Part shown: piece after piece, positions 44,011 through 52,624 of the stretch
Numbering within the stretch: the stretch's first letter is position 1
How the letters are laid out: every line of letters starts with the position of its first letter
Assembly: GCF_900109745.1 (NCBI RefSeq)
Contig: NZ_FOAV01000001.1
Span: 124,001-188,000, forward strand
Source of the DNA: Roseateles sp. YR242
Lineage (GTDB): Bacteria; Pseudomonadota; Gammaproteobacteria; Burkholderiales; Burkholderiaceae_C
Reading direction: 5' to 3'
Length of the DNA stretch: 64,000 bases
Program-made: the position numbers and the translations under genes
Notes under the pieces: generated by a model
Told to the model about the DNA's origin: nothing
Database searches by the model: none
What the model saw: only the letters and a program-made list of their open reading frames with translations

Positions 44011-44887
44011 GAGCCGCCTCCTGTTCCAGGGGCGTGGGCGTCGAGGCGGCCTCGGGCACGGAGGGCGGCGAAGGCTGCAAGGGCACCAGGGGCGCCACAG
44101 GCGCCAGCGCGGCCAGCTCACGGGCCAGCACCGAGGTACCCTGCCCCGCGTCCGCCTTGTTGAAGGTCTCCACCAGGCGCCCGCCATGCATCACCGCCAC
44201 GCGGTGGCACAAGGCCTGCACCACGCTGAGTTCGTGCGTCACGATCACGATGGTCACGCCCAGACGGACATTCACATCGGCCAACGTTGCCAGCACCTCG
44301 CGGGTGGTCTCCGCGTCCAGCGAGGAGGTCGGTTCGTCACACAGCAGTACAGCCGGATGCGGGGCCAGTGCCCGCGCAATCGCCACGCGCTGCTTCTGGC
44401 CGCCACTGAGTTGCGCGGGATAGGCCTTGGCCTTGTCCTGCAGGCCGACCAGGGCCAGGCATTCCTGCACCCGGCGCTCGATGTCCGCGCGGCGGCGCCC
44501 CGCATGCAGCTTCAGCGCAAAGGCCACGTTGTCCGCCACAGTGGCGTTCTGCAGCAGGTTGAACTGCTGGAAGATCATGCCGATGCCCTGACGGGCCTGG
44601 CGCAGGGCCTGGCTGGACAAGGCCGTCAGGTCCTTGCCTTCGACTCGCACCGTCCCCGCATCCGGACGCTCCAGCAGATTGATCAGGCGCAGCAGCGTGG
44701 ACTTTCCCGCGCCGCTCTTGCCAATGATGCCCAGCACCTCGCCGGCCTGCACGCTCAGGTCGGCCTGGCTCACGGCAGAGAACGCGCTGCCATCAGGCAG
44801 GCGGAAGGTACGGCTGACGCCCGTCAATTGAATGACGGGAATGCCTGAGGCCGTGGGCGCGGGTGTGGGTGTCGTGGAAGCGCTCAT
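44003..44887 (-). CDS. MetN-like ABC transporter ATP-binding protein
   Basis: A 294-residue ATPase: Walker A GKSGAGKST, MIFQQFNLLQNATVADNVAF, signature LSGGQKQRVAIARAL, Walker B VLLCDEPTSSLD and IVTHELSVVQALC. MetN proteins usually have about 340 residues with a C-terminal methionine-sensing NIL domain. Here that domain is absent and replaced by a short Pro/Ala-rich tail (APLVPLQPSPPSVPEAAS), so feedback inhibition by methionine is not expected. The start at 44887 is 1 nt from the upstream stop. Confidence 0.9.
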   Translation of the reverse strand: MSASTTPTPAPTASGIPVIQLTGVSRTFRLPDGSAFSAVSQADLSVQAGEVLGIIGKSGAGKSTLLRLINLLERPDAGTVRVEGKDLTALSSQALRQARQGIGMIFQQFNLLQNATVADNVAFALKLHAGRRRADIERRVQECLALVGLQDKAKAYPAQLSGGQKQRVAIARALAPHPAVLLCDEPTSSLDAETTREVLATLADVNVRLGVTIVIVTHELSVVQALCHRVAVMHGGRLVETFNKADAGQGTSVLARELAALAPVAPLVPLQPSPPSVPEAASTPTPLEQEAAHV

Positions 44888-44888
44888 G

Positions 44889-46118
44889 TCAGGAATACGC
44901 GGTCGGGTCAGGAATGCGTCCGTCCACGCGATAACGCCCGATGTCACGCACCTTGTAGTCCACCGGGTCGTGCAGTGTGTGAACGCGGGCGTTGCGCCAG
45001 AAGCGGTCGAAGCCAAAACGGGCGGAAGTGCTGCGCGCGCCGGTCAGTTCAAACAGTTGGCTGCTGACCTGCAAGGCGGCTCGGTGCGCCAGCACCTTGG
45101 CCTCGGCCCCTGCCACGGCCAGTTCCCCACGTTCCTGTGCAGTCAGCGCGTCGCCGCGCAGCAGCGCGTGATGCAGGGCGGACACCGCTTCCCTGGCAAT
45201 GCCCTGCGCGGCACGCACATGCAGCCACAGGTCGCCGTAACGATGCTGCACCAGCGGATCGTCCACGGCGCGCTCCACACCCGAGGCGAACCAGGCCTTG
45301 GTCTGCGTGGCCGTGTAGCGCCGCGCCTGTTCGAAGGCGCCCTCGGCAATGCCCAGGTACAGGTGGGTCATCACCAGTTGGGCGATCTGGCTGCGCAGCG
45401 TGGCACGCGGCGTGGGTGCCTGGCCAGGCACTTGCAGCAGTTCCTCGTCCGCGAGGCTCACGTTGTCGAATCTGACGGTGCCGCTGTCCGTCTGGCGCTG
45501 CCCGAAGGCGTCCCAGTCCTGCTCCACGGCCACACCCTGCCGGCGCGTGGGCACAACGCCGGTCAGGAAGCCGCCGTCGGGCGTGGTGGCAGAGACCGTC
45601 AGGCGGTCAGAACCCAGCGCCCCGGAGCAGAAGCTCTTGGCCCCATCCAGCCGCCAGCCGCCAGGCGCCAGCGTGGCGCGCAGCCGGGTATCGGCGGGAT
45701 TGAGGGCATTGCCCCAGAACAGGCGTTGCTCAGCGGTCTCCCGCAGGTGGCGGGCGCCGTGCTCCAGTGCCGCCGGGCCGCCATAGAGCGAGACCCCATA
45801 GAGCTGCAGGTGATGAAAGCCCAGCACATGGGCCAGCGCGCTGTCCACGCGGGCGACCACGCGCACGGCATGGAAGAGTTCGGTCACGCCGCCCCCCAGG
45901 CCGCCCAGGGCTTGCGGCACGGTCAGCGCCAGCAGGCCGCTGGCACGGATCAGCTCGCGCTCGGCCGCCGCATGGCCACCGGCCTGGTCCCGCGCCACGG
46001 CGGTTTCGTCCAGCCGCTGCGCGAGTTCGGGCAGGCCCTGGCTCAGCAGCAGGGACAGGCGTTCCGTGGCCGGGGCAGGCGTGGGCGGAGCAGAGAGGTT
46101 GAGCAGCGGGCTGGTCAT
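44889..46118 (-). CDS. Acyl-CoA dehydrogenase-fold flavin monooxygenase, DszC/SfnB-like
   Basis: A 409-residue protein with the acyl-CoA dehydrogenase fold: an N-terminal helical domain (LLALTVPQALGGLGGGVTEL), the middle beta domain (LDGAKSFCSGALGSDRLTVS) and the C-terminal bundle (FELTGARSTSARFGFDRFWR, then NARVHTLHDPVDYKVRDIGR). The ending and the lack of an obvious acyl-CoA catalytic Glu fit the flavin-dependent oxygenase branch (DszC, SfnB) used on organosulfur compounds. It heads the eight-gene operon 46118-38219. The start is uncertain: ATG 46118, or an upstream codon at 46145; neither has a strong ribosome site. Confidence 0.85.
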   Translation of the reverse strand: MTSPLLNLSAPPTPAPATERLSLLLSQGLPELAQRLDETAVARDQAGGHAAAERELIRASGLLALTVPQALGGLGGGVTELFHAVRVVARVDSALAHVLGFHHLQLYGVSLYGGPAALEHGARHLRETAEQRLFWGNALNPADTRLRATLAPGGWRLDGAKSFCSGALGSDRLTVSATTPDGGFLTGVVPTRRQGVAVEQDWDAFGQRQTDSGTVRFDNVSLADEELLQVPGQAPTPRATLRSQIAQLVMTHLYLGIAEGAFEQARRYTATQTKAWFASGVERAVDDPLVQHRYGDLWLHVRAAQGIAREAVSALHHALLRGDALTAQERGELAVAGAEAKVLAHRAALQVSSQLFELTGARSTSARFGFDRFWRNARVHTLHDPVDYKVRDIGRYRVDGRIPDPTAYS

Positions 46119-46234
46119 CGGCGCGGCGCTGCGTCGTCGCAGCAAATATGAAACGCGCCGAGTGTTCCCGCCTTGCTTCTGCGCACAAAGCGCCGAAACC
46201 GTCTGTCCTTATGCGTTTTTCTTTGCCTGCCGAT

Positions 46235-49200
46235 TCAAGGGCGTACGGGCAACGCGTCCAGGGTGATCAGGTCCCGCCCACCGTGCGCCGTGTTGACCTT
46301 CCCACCCAGGGTCACCTTGCCACCGCCCACGAATCGTTCGGCCAAGCCGCTCGGGGCCGCGTGGGGGTCATCCGGTGTCCGGTTGCTCGCGCGGGCGTCA
46401 CCGCCCAGGCCCGACTCCCGAGACCGTTGCTGCGCCTGGTTCACAAACAGCCGGAACGGCTGCCAGGAGCTTTCCTGGCTCACGTGCGCAGCAATCTGAT
46501 CCCGCAGCTCGGCGATCTGGTCAGCCGCCGCCGGGCCGGTGGGCGCCCCCGGCCGTTCCAGCGCCTCCAGCCGGTTCGTGCAGGCGGTGAGTGTGTCCGC
46601 CGCCTCCTGCGTCAGGCATTTCCGTTCGATGAACAGCCGGCTGTTGCCCGGCGGCAGGTTCACCATCTGCTGCAGGAAACCATTCAGTGCCTCGTGCCCG
46701 CCCGTCAGCACACCATCGGCCCGGCGCTCACCCAGGCGGGGCTCCCATTGGTCGCGCTGCGAGTTCACCAGCTTAACGAAGTCGTCCTCCACGGCGAACT
46801 CCCGGTGCTTGAAGGAGACGTTGGGCTGCACCTTGCCATCCATGGTGGTGAGCCGCACGGTGCCGTTCTTCGCCTGGATCACCAGTTCGGTCTCCACGCC
46901 GACCTTGTGCCGCGAAAGCACCGCCATGGTGGGCTTGCCCTCATTGGAAATGGTCGGGTGCGAATAACCAGCGCTGACCCCTGCCGTCAGCGACGTGCGC
47001 GAGCCGCTGGCCGCCTGCGTGGTCTGGGTCGAGCCCTTGGACTCGCTGGCCTTGCTGCGGTTGAACGGGGTATGTTTGATCCCTGCGCTGGCGGCGATGG
47101 AGGCGCGCCCTCCCACCCCCTTTGGATCGAGCTTGATGGAGGCGTTGCCCTCCACGCTGAGCGAGAGCGAGACCTGGTGCGCCTCACCGGTGTTCCATCC
47201 AAACGAGATGTCGCGGTAGTCGCCGACCTTTTCAACCATCTGCGACCACATCTCGCCACCGTGTTCCGGCCGGACCGGCGGGGCCGCTTGTGCACCGGCG
47301 GTGGGCGCAGCCGTCCGGGCGGCCCGGGCGGCCTGGGCAGGCGTCATCTGGTCAGCAATTTCAAACACGGAGTTCACCACCAGCTCGCTCATCCGCTTCC
47401 AGTTCTCCGATTCCATGCGACGGGTCTGCTCGGCGTTCAGTTGCTGGTGCTCCGACCCATGCTTGTCGGTGCGGATCATGAGACCCTTGCTATAGAGATG
47501 TGAGCCCCCCAGCCGCGCCATGACCTGGGCGGACACATTGGCACCCGGCACCTGCGCGCCGAAGCGCACGCCGCCGCCCAGCATCTCGGTCACCTTGCGC
47601 TCATTGCCCAGAAAGATCACCCCCGTGTTGGAAGCGACCCCGGCCTTCAGCACCGCCGTGCGGGTGTGGTCGAGGTTGAATTCCGCCATGGGCGTGACAC
47701 CGGTGGCTTGCACCCCCACGCCATTCACCTGCGCGGCCATGAAGCCGAACGCGCCACCGATCCCGTTCTTGCGGCCATCGCTGTAGTCGGTCATGTCGCC
47801 GCCGGCCACCACGGAGATCATCACCTGGCGAAGAATCTCGCGCCGGCCGGCAACATCCGACTTGTCAAAGTCTGCCTGCAGCTTCTCCAGCTGGCTGTCG
47901 ACGGCCGCTTTGCCGCGCAGGATGTTGACGTCGGCATTCAGCTTGTCCAGCGCCGGTGTATTTGCCTTGTGGGTCGAATCGGCGAGACGGCCGTCTCCAA
48001 ACCACTCGTGCAGGGTGCCGGGCAGCAGCGGCCGGCTGACCTGGGATTCAACCTCCGCATTGGCAACGCCCTGATGCAGCGGCGGGGGCTGCGTGTTGTT
48101 GTCACCAAAGATCTCCGCGTTGAGTTCATGCGCCCTGGCGCGGATAGCGGCCTCGGTGAGCCGGGTGCCCTGCGTCAGGTCCTGCAGCGGGCCGGGCTTC
48201 TCCGGCACCAGGTTGCGCCACACGTCCATCGCAGCCAGGCGCATGAGGCCGCGTGTGCGGTCCTCGTTGCTCATGGTGGTTGCGTGCGCATGGGCTGCGG
48301 CATCGCCCGCAGTGGGGCCGCCGGCAGGCGCGGCAGGGTCGGCGGTCGTGGCCGCCGCCGCAGCTGTGGCAGTCGCTGCATTGCCGTTGGCGTTGGCGTT
48401 TGCATTGGCGCCTGCAGCGCCAGCACTGTTGCCGCCGACGGCACGCAGTTGATTGCGCAACAAGACGCTGCCGTCCTGCAGCGCACTGCGAAGCCGCTTC
48501 GCATGTTCTCCGGGCACGGTGCTCAGGTCCGAGCCCAGCGGGCCGGCCTGAATCAAGGTCTTCAGCGGCGTCTTGTCCTTTCCGATCCCACGCCGGAAGG
48601 TCCTGCGCGGATGGACCACCGACGACAGGACGCCGTGCCCCGCCACTTTCGACGCACAGGCCAGGTCGATGTACTTCACGAACTTTCTCAGCCGCTTGGT
48701 CATGAGGTTGAACTCACTGCCCTGGCCACTTTCGGTGAAGCCGTTGCGCAAGGCCACGTAGGCCGGCTTGAGTCCGCGGACCTGCTCGGGCGATCCGGGC
48801 AGCCGCTGCACATTGTCTGCGGCATAGAGGAATGCCTGCGCCGCCAGGGTGGCCGCATGCTCGCGATCACCGTTGCGGTTGCCCCTGCCCAGGCCGGCGG
48901 GGTCGGACAGACGGTCATGGTCCGCGTGATTCTCCAGGGCCGTTCGAATCTCCTGTGTCGACTGGCGAGGGCCCACTGCCGTCGCCAAATCAGGGAGCAG
49001 CTTGAACAGCGCGGTTTCCGCCCGCAGGCCCAGCTTGTAGTGCTCCACGGTGTGCTCGGCGTGCCGCCGGTCCGCATGGTCGGCCGCCGGCAGGGACAAG
49101 CCCTCGATCTGAAGCAAGGCCGCCATGCCTCCCGACGTGGCGGCCAGCGCGCGCCTTGCAGAATTGGTCAGCGCCGCCAGGGCCACGTCATCCGGCTGCG

Positions 49201-51748
49201 GGGTGCTGGCCACGCCTGCCAGCGGCGAGGCCTGCGGTGCGCGTTGCGTCACGCCCCCCGGTGTTGCCGCCGGGTTGTTCCACAGGGTGTTGTAGATTTG
49301 CGCGGCGGTGGCCGGATCGCTGGTGACGGAACGCAGCACCGTCGCCACCAGCAGCGCCTGCTCGTGGCGCAGGGGGTGACCGTCCGGTCGCCCCGCCGGG
49401 TCCGGATTGGGATGGTTCAGCAAGGCGTTGGCCAAGGCCGTCGCCACCGGGTCGGGCGCGGCGGCGCCGGCTGCGGCACCGAACATCCGGCCCACTTCAG
49501 CGGAGAAGGCGACGGCGTTGCCAAATGCCTGTGGCGCCTGGGCGGCCTGGCCCGCGTTGACGGCACCGCCCGCCAGCAGCCGCGCCGCCTGGGTGGCCGC
49601 GGTATTCACCTTGCCATCCACCGCGCGCAGGCTGCTGGCACTGGTCCCCGTGTGCGGCGTCTTCACCGGCGGCAGGCCACTATGGAAACCCGTCGACGTG
49701 TTGTTGCTCCGGGCGCCACTGTACGGGCCTACGGTGATGTCCAGCTTGGCCGGGCCGGTGCGGTTCTGTAAGGCATGCAATGGACGGCGCAGCAGCAGGT
49801 CCTTGGCGCGTTGGCCGGTGGTGCGCTCATCCGCTGCGGCGGCACCCGGGCCGCCGGGACCACCGCCGGCCGCAGCACCTGGCGCGGCTGTGTCCGGACG
49901 AATGGCCTGGCAAAGGTCTTCGACCGCTTTTTCGATCGCGCTGAGCGCAGTGGCGGCGGCCCCCTGCGCCGAAGTGCGGCCAGGGATGCTGTTGGCGGCG
50001 GCCTGGTCCGCATGGTCAGCCGCCTGCGCCAGTTGCAACCGAGCCGCCTCCGCCTGGTTCGCCGCGACGGCAGTGTCGTGGGCCGTGCCTTGCAGCATTT
50101 GATGGGCATGCGCCTCCCCCGCTGCGGCGGCGGCCAAGGGGCCCACCCGCCCCTCCTGCGCGCGGATCGCGGCGTTGGCCTGGTCCAGGTCCTGGTTCGC
50201 CGCGTGCAGGCGCTGCTGTGCGGGTGTCCGGGTCGCCGGTGTGGTGGCAGCGGCCGATGCTGATGCTGATGCTGATGCCCCTCCCGATGATGCCGATGAC
50301 GCGGCGGCCGCTGTCTCTGCGTGAACCGCTTGCTCTGCGGCCGCGACCGCCTCCTGGCAGTCGATCCGACGTTGATGCAAGGCGCCACCCGCCTGAAGCG
50401 GTGCCTGCGCCGCCTCGTGGGCGCGGACGGCGGCATCCAGCACCGGCACATGCGCCGCCAGGGCCGCACCGGCCGCCTCGGCGGCCCGGGCGGTGTCGGC
50501 CACCAACGAAGAACCATCCGCCAGGGCTCGTCGCGCCCGCGTGGCGGCTGCAGCGAGATCCACCGCCGTGCCGGCCGCCGTGTCGTGTGCAGTCACATGC
50601 GGTGTCTCGCTGGCAACGACCTGGGTCAACGTCTGCTGCGCGTTTGCCAGCGCGGTCACCGGGATCCGCGCGTCGTCACGGGCCGTCTGCGCGCGGTTCC
50701 GGAGGGTCTCGGCCTCCCCCAACCGCCCCTGCGCTGTGTGCAGACGTTCCTGGATGCCGTCCCGTCGATCGGCGCAGTCCGCCAGCGCCACGCGGGCGCG
50801 TTCCACACCGTCCGCCAGCGGACGCAGGACGCCCTGACGCCGGGTCAGGTCATCCTTGGCGTGGTCGACCTCCTGTTCGGGGGTCAGGGATGGCGGCGTG
50901 GCGGTGGAAGCGCTTGCAGCCGCGCTGCCGGTGCTTGCGGCCGTCCCTGTGGCTGCGCCTGCCGCCGTACCAGCCGCCGAGCCACCCGCAGTGCCGGATG
51001 AAGACGCTGCCTGCTGGCGCTGTTGCGCCATCTGCAGGCGCGCCGTGGCCTGTTCAACGCCAGCCGTCGCATCGAGAAAGGCCGGGGCCGTCCTCAAGTC
51101 CTCATGCGCCTGATGCAGCACCCCATGCCGAGCCGTCTCGGTCTGCAGGTCTCCCCGATGGGTGTCAACATCCAGCTGGCGGGCAAGCACGGTTGCCTCG
51201 GCACTCTGGAACGCCTGCTCGGCGGTGTTCAGGACGGCGTCCCGGCGCTGGGCCTCGGCGGTGGCTTGCGTTTCGGCACGGGTCTGCCGCTGGGTCATGT
51301 CCTGGGCAGCCGTCTGCCCCTGGCCCCGCGCAGCACGGGCGGCCGCCTCGCGGTCGACCCATTGCGGCACCGCTGCATGGGCCGCATGCGCCTGCGTCTG
51401 CGCCGTGGCGGAGTCCCGCAACAGCGCCGGTGGCGGTGCGACAGGGTCATGCGCCGTCGCCACGCCAGCAGTGAGGGTCGGCGTCGTGGTGGGGGTCAGA
51501 GTCGGCGTCAGGGTCGGCGTCGGCACGGCGGCCCGCGCCGGCCCACCAGGTGACCCCGGGCGACGGGGCTGCTGCGCTGCAGCCGCGCCACCGCGCGCGG
51601 CCAGGCCACCGCCCAGGGCGGTCGTTGGCAGAGACGTCGATCCCGACGATCCACCGGCCTCGGGGGCCGTCAGGTGGCTGTTCGTGCGCTGCAGCTCGAT
51701 GGCGCTGCCATCACTGCCCTGCCGTCTTCCGCTGGAATACACCGTCAT
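46235..51748 (-). CDS. Giant putative type III effector (1837 residues)
   Basis: A protein of 1837 residues. The ATG at 51748 follows AGGAG at good spacing and lies 73 bp below a plant-inducible-promoter box. The N-terminal 115 residues are Ser/Gly/Pro-rich and lack a Sec signal, as in type III substrates (includes TPTLTPTLTPTTTPTLT). Residues about 116-630 are Ala/Gln-rich, predicted long coiled coils, with a WxxxE motif (WVDRE) near 131. A helical globular region follows to about 1230 (RKFVKYIDLACASKVAGHGV, MDVWRNLVPEKPGPLQDL). Residues about 1320-1650 are Gly-rich with alternating beta-strand character (GGAFGFMAAQVNGVGVQATG, SLSLSVEGNASIKLD). Size and layout recall AvrE/HopR-class effectors, but I cannot confirm homology and the AvrE C-terminal ER motif is absent. 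Confidence 0.75.
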   Translation of the reverse strand: MTVYSSGRRQGSDGSAIELQRTNSHLTAPEAGGSSGSTSLPTTALGGGLAARGGAAAAQQPRRPGSPGGPARAAVPTPTLTPTLTPTTTPTLTAGVATAHDPVAPPPALLRDSATAQTQAHAAHAAVPQWVDREAAARAARGQGQTAAQDMTQRQTRAETQATAEAQRRDAVLNTAEQAFQSAEATVLARQLDVDTHRGDLQTETARHGVLHQAHEDLRTAPAFLDATAGVEQATARLQMAQQRQQAASSSGTAGGSAAGTAAGAATGTAASTGSAAASASTATPPSLTPEQEVDHAKDDLTRRQGVLRPLADGVERARVALADCADRRDGIQERLHTAQGRLGEAETLRNRAQTARDDARIPVTALANAQQTLTQVVASETPHVTAHDTAAGTAVDLAAAATRARRALADGSSLVADTARAAEAAGAALAAHVPVLDAAVRAHEAAQAPLQAGGALHQRRIDCQEAVAAAEQAVHAETAAAASSASSGGASASASASAAATTPATRTPAQQRLHAANQDLDQANAAIRAQEGRVGPLAAAAAGEAHAHQMLQGTAHDTAVAANQAEAARLQLAQAADHADQAAANSIPGRTSAQGAAATALSAIEKAVEDLCQAIRPDTAAPGAAAGGGPGGPGAAAADERTTGQRAKDLLLRRPLHALQNRTGPAKLDITVGPYSGARSNNTSTGFHSGLPPVKTPHTGTSASSLRAVDGKVNTAATQAARLLAGGAVNAGQAAQAPQAFGNAVAFSAEVGRMFGAAAGAAAPDPVATALANALLNHPNPDPAGRPDGHPLRHEQALLVATVLRSVTSDPATAAQIYNTLWNNPAATPGGVTQRAPQASPLAGVASTPQPDDVALAALTNSARRALAATSGGMAALLQIEGLSLPAADHADRRHAEHTVEHYKLGLRAETALFKLLPDLATAVGPRQSTQEIRTALENHADHDRLSDPAGLGRGNRNGDREHAATLAAQAFLYAADNVQRLPGSPEQVRGLKPAYVALRNGFTESGQGSEFNLMTKRLRKFVKYIDLACASKVAGHGVLSSVVHPRRTFRRGIGKDKTPLKTLIQAGPLGSDLSTVPGEHAKRLRSALQDGSVLLRNQLRAVGGNSAGAAGANANANANGNAATATAAAAATTADPAAPAGGPTAGDAAAHAHATTMSNEDRTRGLMRLAAMDVWRNLVPEKPGPLQDLTQGTRLTEAAIRARAHELNAEIFGDNNTQPPPLHQGVANAEVESQVSRPLLPGTLHEWFGDGRLADSTHKANTPALDKLNADVNILRGKAAVDSQLEKLQADFDKSDVAGRREILRQVMISVVAGGDMTDYSDGRKNGIGGAFGFMAAQVNGVGVQATGVTPMAEFNLDHTRTAVLKAGVASNTGVIFLGNERKVTEMLGGGVRFGAQVPGANVSAQVMARLGGSHLYSKGLMIRTDKHGSEHQQLNAEQTRRMESENWKRMSELVVNSVFEIADQMTPAQAARAARTAAPTAGAQAAPPVRPEHGGEMWSQMVEKVGDYRDISFGWNTGEAHQVSLSLSVEGNASIKLDPKGVGGRASIAASAGIKHTPFNRSKASESKGSTQTTQAASGSRTSLTAGVSAGYSHPTISNEGKPTMAVLSRHKVGVETELVIQAKNGTVRLTTMDGKVQPNVSFKHREFAVEDDFVKLVNSQRDQWEPRLGERRADGVLTGGHEALNGFLQQMVNLPPGNSRLFIERKCLTQEAADTLTACTNRLEALERPGAPTGPAAADQIAELRDQIAAHVSQESSWQPFRLFVNQAQQRSRESGLGGDARASNRTPDDPHAAPSGLAERFVGGGKVTLGGKVNTAHGGRDLITLDALPVRP

Positions 51749-51782
51749 CAACCGGCTCCTGAGGCTCCGCTGGGACCAGCCG

Positions 51783-51788
51783 ACTCTG
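51783..51788 (-). promoter_or_regulatory. -10 element paired with PIP box of giant effector
   Basis: On the minus strand the hexamer is CAGAGT, a perfect YANNRT. It lies 31 bp downstream of the PIP box, within the 30-32 bp distance established for HrpX-dependent promoters. Confidence 0.7.
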
Positions 51789-51820
51789 GGACAGGCGTAG
51801 CGCTACCGGATCAGGCGGGC

Positions 51821-51844
51821 CGAAGCATCTGCCGGCGGTGCGAA
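51821..51844 (-). promoter_or_regulatory. PIP box / hrpII box of giant effector gene
   Basis: Read on the minus strand: TTCGC-N15-TTCGG (the second motif ends one base beyond, at 51820). It satisfies both the Xanthomonas PIP consensus TTCGB-N15-TTCGB and the Ralstonia hrpII form TTCG-N16-TTCG. With a YANNRT -10 at 31 bp and the effector start 73 bp away, it is a complete HrpB/HrpX-type promoter. Confidence 0.85.
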
Positions 51845-51890
51845 GCCGATGGGGCACTGTCATCATCCTGAGCGATAGCGGTCATGAAAC

Positions 51891-52613
51891 TCAGCCGCCC
51901 CCGTCGGCCGAACCATCCGATCCTGGACGGCCGTTCGTCCCGGCCTCCGGCCCTGACGTCGACGACGAGGCCGGCGCCTCGAATCCACCGATCAGCACCA
52001 GCACCACCAGGGCCGCGACCGCCGCCAGCAATGCGCCCCAACTCGCCATGCGCAGCCCGGACGACCGCCCCACTCGCTCTGGCGCCGCCGTGCGCGGTGT
52101 TTCGGCGCTCGCCACATGGCGGCTGGCCTGGATCCGTGATTCCGGCGCCACCACGGGCAGGTTCGCCCCCGCCGCATCGACTGGTGTGTGCGTGTCCCAC
52201 ACGCTCTCTTCAGCGGTCGCCGGGCGGCGGTTCCCCTGCGGCCCCGCGCGCCGCACGCCGCGCGCTTCGGCCTGCGCACCACCGCGCTTGTGCCGGCCGG
52301 GCCCGGCGGGGCCGCGTGCCTCCACCCCATCGCGGTTCTCGCGCCCCACCGCCACGCCCGCCGTCTGCGCTGCAGAACCACCCGAGAGTGGCGCCTCGCC
52401 AATAAGCGGGTCCTCGTCCGCATCGTCGAACAGGCGGCGAACCACGGCGCCCATCAGGCGTTGGGCCGAGACGCCGCGACGGCCACCGGCCTCATCGCGA
52501 CGCCGGGGACCAGCGTCGCCTCCGTTGGCAGCCGCCCGCGCCTCTTCGGGGGCTGCCGCTGGAGCTGCGGCCCCAGGCACGCGGGCCGGCAGGCGTGGGG
52601 TGTCCGACCGCAT
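51891..52613 (-). CDS. Unknown 240-residue protein with one C-terminal membrane helix, type III locus
   Basis: It lies 11 nt downstream of the AraC regulator's stop on the same strand, so is probably co-transcribed. The first about 185 residues are Ala/Arg/Gly-rich and likely disordered, except for an acidic-helical motif (LMGAVVRRLFDDADEDPLIG). One membrane helix (ALLAAVAALVVLVLIGGF) near residue 195 is followed by a Ser/Gly/Asp tail of about 30 residues. No signal peptide; a tail-anchored topology is suggested. Codon third positions look coding. A structural Hrp component, a regulator partner or an effector are all possible. Not recognised. Confidence 0.6.
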   Translation of the reverse strand: MRSDTPRLPARVPGAAAPAAAPEEARAAANGGDAGPRRRDEAGGRRGVSAQRLMGAVVRRLFDDADEDPLIGEAPLSGGSAAQTAGVAVGRENRDGVEARGPAGPGRHKRGGAQAEARGVRRAGPQGNRRPATAEESVWDTHTPVDAAGANLPVVAPESRIQASRHVASAETPRTAAPERVGRSSGLRMASWGALLAAVAALVVLVLIGGFEAPASSSTSGPEAGTNGRPGSDGSADGGG

Positions 52614-52624
52614 ACCGGGAGGCC

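Noticed and set aside
46235-51748. Firm assignment of the giant effector to the AvrE family
   Set aside because: Only size and a beta-rich region agree; the C-terminal ER motif and clear repeated WxxxE motifs are absent.
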